From: Canna indica | Taxonomy: Eukaryota; Streptophyta; Magnoliopsida; Zingiberales; Cannaceae | Direction of reading: 5' to 3' | Assembly (NCBI GenBank): GCA_034359265.1 | Contig: CP136891.1 | Coordinates: 8,322,501 to 8,386,500, forward strand | Length of the DNA stretch: 64,000 nucleotides | Shown: positions 57,901 through 64,000 of the stretch, in pieces | Layout: every line of letters starts with the position of its first letter | How positions within the stretch are numbered: position 1 is the stretch's first letter | Made by a program: the position numbers and the translations under genes | The notes under the pieces: model-generated | The model's input: the letters and a program-made list of their open reading frames with translations, nothing else | What the model was told of the DNA's origin: nothing | The model's database searches: none

Positions 57901-60225
57901 TTATTTTCAAATAATGGCTAATGAGATCAGTGAGAACATGCAAATAAAAACCCAAGAGAACAATTTCAGAAAAATGGCTGTTGAAATCAGTGAGAACATG
58001 CAAATAAAATGAACTCCAATCAATGATATCAATCATCTAGAGTCTTCAGCATTTCTCTCTCTCTCTCTCTCTTTTTACTTTATCTATTCATGCAAATTCA
58101 GACAGCATCAAATTCCCTTATGCCTTGTTGTTTTCATATGGATATCCCTTGGAAGTTCTAAATATAATGTAAGTTTCAATTCAAATGTAGAATGGTGGAT
58201 GGAAGCATCTTTTTGTTGGCTTTGATAGCACAATGGAAACTGGTCTTCGTGGCCCAACAAATTTGTTTGGGCATCCAACAGATGAACTACTGGCCAACAT
58301 AGACTTGAAGCTCTCACAATGGGATTCTGAATCAGCAGTAACAAAAATTACCTTTGGGCACTTCCCTTTGTCCTTTTCAGCATTAACAGATGCAGGAAAA
58401 GGCCTTAAAGACGTTTTCCTTAATCATTCCTTGTCAGTATATCTCTGTGGGCATTTGCATACAAAGTTCGGCAAGAACTTAAAGCGTCATCATCAATCAG
58501 ATCATCCATCAAAATATTATCAGTTTAATATTCAACAAGGAGTTCCTGATGACATGGATAAACAGAGTTGTTCAACCAAAGCTGATTCCACCAAGGAATT
58601 TTGGGAATGGGAGATGGGTGACTGGAGATGGAGTCGAACCATGAGAATCTTGGCTATTGATTCTGGCCATGTATCATATGTTGATGTAGATTTTCGGTTA
58701 GGATTCAAGGAGACTATTATATTGCCTACCTTTCCGTTGGACTCAAGATTCATGCAGAGAATTTCATCTGTCCATGATTTCAATTGTCAACCAGAGAGAG
58801 GCTCATCTTATGAGGTGATAAGAACTCTAGTATTTTCAAGAAATGATATTGTGTTAGTTTCAGTAAAGGTGTATGACACTCGCCCTGGAACTCCTACTCT
58901 AGTACTAGATTCTTCCATGAGAAGGATGAAAGGCAATGAAACTAGAGGAGATCTGTATGTAGCTCCATGGAACTGGAGAGCATTTGTAGACCCATCTCCT
59001 AGCCGCTACTGGCTGCAAGTAGAAGTAGTGGACATTTTTGGCAAAACCAGTTACAGTGATTTAAGACCATTCTCTATTAATGGGCTCACCGCACAAGTTA
59101 GTTGGACATGGAGAGAGTTTTTCGTAATGGGTTGCCAGTGGGCTTCCATTTACTGGCCTGCTTTTTGGTCTGCTCTCTCATTTTTGTTCTTGTTGCTTCT
59201 TGTTCCACAGTTTTTACTTTCACGCTGGACGAAGCAGTACTTGTATGAATATGTCAGGCCAACTTCCAGTGCACGAAGTTTCTGGGAACATTTGATAGAT
59301 AGTGCATTTTCAGTTTTGATAGAGCTTTCTATAACGACTGGAGTGTGGTCTGGGATCTTCTTTTATTTGCTTTACTTATTATTCTTTCCTTGGTTTTATG
59401 GACATATTTTTACTGAAAGGGGCATTATAGCTTCTATGACTTATCAAGGTTGGTTTGTTCCAAATTTCAATGAGAACACTAAGCTCCAATACCTAGGGGT
59501 ACCTGATGTCATGGTTGTTGTACTGCCTCATCTATGCTTTGTGGTTCTACCAACCATTTTAGTTGTAGGAGCAATGGCTGCAGAGCGAACAGCCTATCGG
59601 AAGCATTACCTCTCACTCACCGGGAAGAAAGAGGACAGTTCTTCTGAAGATAATAATGAGCATGCAAAGAATGTGAGTTCTTGCTATTCAGTTCGCATAT
59701 GTAATGGACGCTGGATTAGAAAGTTGCTTTTCCTGGTCACTGCAATAATATTGTGGAAACACTTGAAGGTAAAGGCAACCTCATTCTTTGGCCATTTCAT
59801 TCTTGCAAATCAATTATTTCTCTATATTTTTAGTATACTCTACTATATTTTTAGTGTGCTCTACCATTTAGCTGCAGCGCATTAAACTAGTATTTTGTAC
59901 TGAGAATAACTGTCTTTATGTGTAATTGAACCATGTAATTTTGTTTGGATTCCTCCCTTCACTATAGAGATAACTTGTACAGACTTTTTATTCTTTTATG
60001 GAACCTAATTTTTTTGTACTTCCAAAGTTCCTATGTGAAAATGCAGTGCCCAGCTAAGCAGCAACAACTAACAAATCTCATCCACTATTCATCTTAATTC
60101 AATTGCAGAATTGCAGAGCTTTGGTGAAGGCTTATGATATGAACCCATTCCTTCATTCCCCTATTTATTGCTTCATGATTCCAGTGTTGTTGATATATGC
60201 TGCATGCAAGACTTCAGCAGTTTAG
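51971..60225 (+). CDS. TMEM62-like metallophosphoesterase (At3g03305-like)
   Basis: Four exons (51971-52226, 57475-57716, 58191-59768, 60109-60225) splice in frame to 730 aa. A signal peptide (1-22) precedes a calcineurin-type phosphoesterase domain. Metal and catalytic motifs are complete: SDLH (47-50), GD (82-83), GNHD (128-131), GHFP (222-225) and GHLH (253-256). Several membrane helices follow in the C-terminal half (about 370-690). The layout matches At3g03305 and animal TMEM62, whose substrate is unknown. The catalytic domain is probably lumenal or extracellular. The last exon (NCRALVKAYDMNPFLHSP) is needed because reading on past the 59768 donor gives non-homologous sequence. Intron 1 is 5.2 kb, swollen by an antisense hAT element. 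Confidence 0.9.
53279..57170 (-). mobile_element. hAT element of the ACCGCCCGGTAT type, inside an intron
   Basis: The left end region (53279-53325) reads GGTTTAAAATCTTGGTACCGG and the right end (57000-57170, opposite strand) GGTTATCCAGGTTTCCGG, giving an imperfect inverted pair. The right subterminal part has dense palindromes (ACCGCCCGGTAT, CATACCGGGCGGTA). A hAT transposase relic lies between. Exact ends and the 8-bp duplication were not settled. The element is antisense to, and wholly within, intron 1 of the metallophosphoesterase. Confidence 0.65.
53758..56749 (-). pseudogene. hAT transposase (BED finger, DUF659, hAT dimerisation), inactivated
   Basis: From the Met at 56749 the frame gives a BED zinc finger (WQCLHCNMISRGGG; KQHLAGGYGDVVDC), a Gly/Ser-rich linker, and DUF659 (YEISGLFLEEEVNEINQWI; CSLMCDSWNGPTRMSIINFL). 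Further exons give SHIYWTPCAAHCVDLMM and the dimerisation region (WWLQFGTEAPTLRKIATHIL; SGYERNWSTFALIHTKPRNR), then an acidic Ser-rich tail. In-frame stops sit at 56635-56633 (TGA), 56527-56525 (TAA), 55606-55604 (TGA), one in the exon near 54800 (TGA) and 54375-54373 (TGA). The acceptor before WWLQFG may also be lost (GCAA where GCAG is expected). The first and last stops are where related proteins have Arg, consistent with CGA to TGA change. No frameshift was seen in the first exon, so decay is by point changes. Confidence 0.8.
58053..58073. repeat. (CT)n microsatellite
   Basis: A CT repeat of about 20 bases in intron 2 of the metallophosphoesterase gene. A purine-rich (GA)n stretch of similar type lies at about 25287-25326 in an SLC35F intron. 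Confidence 0.9.
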
Positions 60226-61081
60226 ATGAGATAGTCAGCATATAGTCAGGAGACCAGAAGTTGCTTCCCAGTTTTCTTCAGATGGTTGGAGTTTTGACTG
60301 GTACCATACCAATTTCTATGCGGGGGATAAACAAAACATGGAAGACGAAAGAAGGGGAACAGAGAGAGGGTTTAGTTTTCCACTCAGTGATATGCAACGT
60401 GATCATTTGTATTTTGTTCAAGGAGTTCACCAGCCATTCAGGGTGTATCTCATATCCCAATAGTTCTCTATGTTTTGCTATTACATAGAACAATTTTTTT
60501 CCCATCAAGATCATTGGGCTTAATATACTTCAACGACTATCCAAAGGATGTAATTGTAAGCTATGACATCTATTTGTTTGCCGTGGTACAACTATATATG
60601 TTGGACATAAATCCTTTCTGGAAGTTCAGATTTATTGAAGTTTGGTGAGAATGACCAGCCAAGAGCATTTGAGTTTGTGAATGATACATTACTATTTCAG
60701 TCATTGATTTCGTGTTAACAAATGAACAAGTTGCTTGAAGATAAAATATTAATAACCTGATTATTGCCAAAGCTTTTCTTGAGAGTATTCCATGTTGCTC
60801 GCCATGCAATGTCTTTTAGGAGATTTCATCTTCATATAGTTCCATTACTGGACAACCTTTTTTATAATTAATCCATTGCAAGTAGAACTTTGTGGTGATC
60901 ATGATACTGTGTAATTTTCTCGACTCTTGAGTTATGCAAGATTGAAGAGACCTTAGTGAAAAACAAAAGAGGCTTGCCTTTCAAATATCTTGCTCCCTCT
61001 CTAACATTTCTTCAGCAAACAATGTTTTTTCACTGGAAACATTGAAACGACAAGGTGATTTAGTTCATTTGCTGCACAAGT
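60226..61081. other. Intergenic, convergent 3' ends
   Basis: 3' flank of the metallophosphoesterase (plus) and of the PPR gene (minus). Small ORFs here have no recognisable content. Confidence 0.45.
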
Positions 61082-62995
61082 TCACCAATAATCTCCACAA
61101 GAACATGACCCATCTTCAAAATGGTGGAACCTTTTCCTATCCCTCACCACTATCTTCCTCCGTGTTACCTTTGCAATGATCTTTATCATTGAGTGACAAT
61201 CATTGCAAACCCTGAGGTTCTTCACAACTCGGAGAGTTGTACCTGGCTCAGTTGATATCAACCCAAAGCATATAGCTAGTCTCTCACTGTGAATAGACAA
61301 AGCCCATTCTTTCTCTTCTTCATCTATATCTTGCAAAACTACATCTCTGGATGGGGTGTGACCTTCTTGCTTGAGAACACCATTCAAATCTTCTAGCTTC
61401 TTATAGATGTCTTCTCGCTGAGGGTGTCGAATGTCTCCCAGTAGGAACTCATGGATCTCATTGTCTACTTCAATGGAGCTACATCCAGGCTCTTTCAGAA
61501 TTCCCTTCCCTCTCATCTTTGCTCTGATCCTTGCAGCCTCTTCCCATTTCCCGAACGACGAGTAGACATTCGACAGAAGAATAAAGGTCCCAGAATCAGC
61601 AGCTTCGCTATCAATCAGAATCTTAGCTACCTTTTCGGCTAGGTCGAGGTTGTTGTGGATCTTACATGCGCTGACCAAAGCCCCCCATATGATATGATCA
61701 GGTTCTATTCTCATCGTTTTGGCAAACTCATAAGCTTCCTCAAGGCGTCCGACGCGCGCAAGAAGGTCCACCATGCAACCGTAATGTTCTATCTGTGGCT
61801 CTAAACCGTAGTCCTTGGTCATTGATTTGAAGATCTCAAACCCCACATCTACAAGCCCACTGTGGCTACAAGCATTGAGTACACCAACAAAGGTTATTCG
61901 TGTGGGTCTCAGACCATCTCTGATCATTTGCTTATAAAGCTTTACTGCATCACTGCACCTTCCATGCATTGCAAGACCAGCAATCATGGAGTTGTAAGAT
62001 ACTACATCCTTTTCGGGCATTTCATCAAACACTTCAAATGCTTCCTCCAGATTCCCACATTTTGAGTACATATCTATGAGAGCAGAACCCACATAAGCGT
62101 TCAGCTTAATATCATACTTCCCCAGATATGAATGAGCCCATCTTCCAAGCTCCAACGCTCCCAACTGCGAACAAGCTGATAGAACGCAAACAACAGTGAA
62201 CTCATTTGGTCGGATGCACTCCGTTTGCATCTCTCTGAACAACTCCAGTGCAGTATTCGCCGCTCCATTCCGAGCACACCCGTTGATTATCGCAGTCCAG
62301 CACACGGTATCCTTATCTCGCACGCTGTCGAACACTGCTCGTGCCTCTTTGACCAAACCGTGATCACACAGACCCGAGATCAGGATAGTCGCGGCGACTG
62401 CATCTCTCTCGGGCATTTCACCAAACACCAATTTGGCATCTCCGAATTCCGCGCACCTACCGTACAACTCCATCAATTTCATCTTAATTGGCCTTTCATG
62501 GCTAAGATTCAGCTTAAGAGCCTGGCAGTGAACCTGCCTGCCCTCCGAAAGAGCCAAAGAAGACGCACAAGCCTTCGCGACATAAGATATCACCACCGCG
62601 TCAGGTCTGATATGCTCGCCGACCATTTGGAAGTAAAGCTGGATGGCACCGCGGTGCGAGGCGAGCGCGATGTGCCCCTCGACGAGGGCGGTGTAGTGGT
62701 ACACATCGGGATCTTCGATGGCATCAAATATTTGCAAGGCGTAATCCATGGAGTTGAGCCTGGTACAGAGACGGAGGATCTTGAAGAGCACAAGGGGGTT
62801 GCGGTCTTGTCCGGTCTTGACGGCCAGGGCATGGATTTGGGGGAATTGGTTGATGGATTCGCATCTCCGCAGGAGGGGAACAACCTGGTTTGCGCCATGG
62901 AACGCTCCTCCTGTCCTTCTCTTGTAGACATGGGCGCCGGTGTTTGAATTTGGAGGGAAGGAAACGGGAGGGGAGGAAAGCGTGGAGGGAAGCAT
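61082..62995 (-). CDS. OTP80: OTP80-like PLS-class PPR protein with full DYW domain
   Basis: Single-exon gene for 637 aa. The leader (MLPSTLSSPPVSFPPNSNTG) is Ser/Pro-rich like a plastid transit peptide. PLS repeats occupy about 65-500. Phrases such as CVLSACSQLGALELGRW, EPQIEHYGCMVDLLARVG and SSIEVDNEIHEFLLGD closely match Arabidopsis At5g59200 (OTP80), needed for editing of plastid rpl23, as I recall it. After E/E+ the protein has an intact DYW domain: HSERLA, CNDCH and CSCGDYW. As I remember, the Arabidopsis protein stops before the DYW, so this copy would carry its own deaminase domain where Arabidopsis must borrow one. Orthology is an inference from remembered text. The start is the first Met, just before the leader. 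Confidence 0.88.
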   Translation of the reverse strand: MLPSTLSSPPVSFPPNSNTGAHVYKRRTGGAFHGANQVVPLLRRCESINQFPQIHALAVKTGQDRNPLVLFKILRLCTRLNSMDYALQIFDAIEDPDVYHYTALVEGHIALASHRGAIQLYFQMVGEHIRPDAVVISYVAKACASSLALSEGRQVHCQALKLNLSHERPIKMKLMELYGRCAEFGDAKLVFGEMPERDAVAATILISGLCDHGLVKEARAVFDSVRDKDTVCWTAIINGCARNGAANTALELFREMQTECIRPNEFTVVCVLSACSQLGALELGRWAHSYLGKYDIKLNAYVGSALIDMYSKCGNLEEAFEVFDEMPEKDVVSYNSMIAGLAMHGRCSDAVKLYKQMIRDGLRPTRITFVGVLNACSHSGLVDVGFEIFKSMTKDYGLEPQIEHYGCMVDLLARVGRLEEAYEFAKTMRIEPDHIIWGALVSACKIHNNLDLAEKVAKILIDSEAADSGTFILLSNVYSSFGKWEEAARIRAKMRGKGILKEPGCSSIEVDNEIHEFLLGDIRHPQREDIYKKLEDLNGVLKQEGHTPSRDVVLQDIDEEEKEWALSIHSERLAICFGLISTEPGTTLRVVKNLRVCNDCHSMIKIIAKVTRRKIVVRDRKRFHHFEDGSCSCGDYW

Positions 62996-64000
62996 AGCTG
63001 AACGGGTAGTGGAACGTAGGAGATGATGTTTTGAACCGGTTTAACTAGAGAACGATGTTAGAGCTGGTTCGAGTCTAAACCAGTCCATTGAGAGATCCAT
63101 GAGGTGCTGTTTCATCAGCTAAAATTATTTTTATATTTGATTTTAAAAAAATTAAAAACTTATTTTTGAAAATTTAATTTTGATTTTTAATTTTTTCAGT
63201 TTTTTAAAAACGTGTTTGGTTAATGAAAATAATATTAATTTTTAATTAGTTGAGATCAGTAAATATTTATTAGATTATAAAAAATAATATTAATTTTTCT
63301 TGAATATTTTTAGTAGCAATTAAATATTTAGTTAGTTTACAAAATTAAACATTTGTTAACATGATTACAAAATTTTTATATGATTTAATTAATTAAGTTA
63401 TTGATAATTTAAGATTTTTTTGTTCAATTAGATATAAAAATTAATTAATAGTTATTATAAAATTTCAAAAAAAATAAGTTCAATGATCTAAAATTATGTT
63501 TGATTAAATAATAGATCGACAAACTTTAAGAAAATTGAGTTATTTAAAAATTTGGATTTGAGTTAATTAGATATAAATTGATTTAATTAATTTATAAATT
63601 TAAGATAAAAGTTTGAGTTGAAAATGATTATTTTTATTTTTAAAAATTAGATATAGTTTGATTTATTTTTAAATTAATTAAAGTTTGAGTTCATTTGGTT
63701 TGCAAAAAAAATAAGAGTCTGGACAGGACATCGGCTCTTTCCCTTATTTGTTTTGCAAAATAGGCTCCTGGACAGGACACCATCCAAACTCAAACAGGAT
63801 AACAAGCCATTAAAAGCATATTTTCCGAGGGTATTTGTAAAATTGAAGCGAGTTTTGAATAATTTTAAACTCGTTTTTTTATAATTTCATCTGCATCAAA
63901 AGCATTTGGATTCTGAGTAATTATGGTTGGATAAAAGACTTGTAATCTTATCCTTCCATCTCATTTATGCTCATCAAAAGGGTCTAAATTGGTTTTGAAA
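62996..64000. other. Promoter of the PPR gene and AT-rich flank
   Basis: The first 100 bases are the presumed promoter and 5' UTR. The rest is very AT-rich with no gene. Near 63715-63785 the phrase CTGGACAGGACA occurs twice (TCTGGACAGGACATCGG and CCTGGACAGGACACCAT), a small local duplication. Confidence 0.5.

Noticed and set aside
59769..59885. Read-through C-terminus of the metallophosphoesterase
   Set aside because: A donor at 59769 and an exon at 60109 give the conserved ending. The read-through is low-complexity hydrophobic text.
62225..62947. 240-aa plus-strand ORF
   Set aside because: It lies fully antisense to the PPR gene, has no domain, and owes its length to codon bias of the real gene.

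Overview
The window is nuclear DNA of a flowering plant. Genes are split by short GT-AG introns. There are two DYW-type PPR genes (a land-plant family), a root-type ferredoxin, a VAMP727-type R-SNARE and many plant transposon remnants. GC-rich intronless genes (VTL, ATL) sit in AT-rich intergenic DNA, and the ferredoxin and SNARE look most like monocot copies. I therefore lean towards a non-grass monocot, with low confidence on lineage. All exon models were spliced by hand from splice sites, reading frame and recalled family members; no alignment was run.

Layout: 0.5-1.2 kb, a vacuolar-iron-transporter-like (VTL) gene (+). 3.4-3.9 kb, an ATL-type RING-H2 ubiquitin ligase (+). 4.2-6.1 kb, a DYW PPR gene (-). 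6.2-7.4 kb, a Ty3/gypsy-like leader/gag fragment with a 455-bp hAT MITE inside it. 7.9-8.4 kb, a small two-exon gene for a secreted or membrane-anchored Gly-rich protein (+). 9.2-11.1 kb, an LTR-like stretch. 11.2-13.8 kb, VAMP727 (-). 15.0-17.5 kb, a small IF1-like mitochondrial protein (-). 18.4-19.7 kb, ferredoxin with a 5'-UTR intron (-). 20.3-23.4 kb, transposon-rich DNA with an hAT-like element and a 5'-truncated LINE that has a 17-bp target duplication. 24.3-27.9 kb, an SLC35F-like transporter (+) with a Harbinger-like MITE in one intron and a probable U12-type intron. 29.5-33.9 kb, a plastid-type FAD oxidoreductase (+). 34.6-34.9 kb, a possible small membrane protein (-). 35.2-37.2 kb, two more hAT MITEs. 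37.6-45.1 kb, a ten-exon gene for a 730-aa protein I do not recognise, with a dsRBD-like C-terminus (+). 46.1-50.0 kb, TCF25/RQC1 (-). 50.3 kb, tRNA-Thr(UGU), followed directly by a 280-bp tandem array. 52.0-60.2 kb, a TMEM62-like metallophosphoesterase (+) whose 5.2-kb first intron holds an antisense, decayed hAT transposase. 61.1-63.0 kb, an OTP80-like DYW PPR gene (-).

The genes form no operon or pathway cluster; this is an ordinary euchromatic neighbourhood. Themes shared by several genes are organelle biology (two PPR editing-type factors, ferredoxin, plastid oxidoreductase, mitochondrial IF1-like protein) and endomembrane traffic (VAMP727, SLC35F, TMEM62-like). The most distinctive signal outside the genes is a set of Ac-like hAT elements. 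Each begins TAGRG-TG and is packed with its own short, nearly palindromic word (GGCCCGATA, GAGCTCGA, ACCGCCCGGTAT or GATTCGATTAATT). I saw no clearly novel multi-gene system. The best novelty candidates are the unrecognised 730-aa protein, the word-packed hAT families, and the two non-canonical introns.
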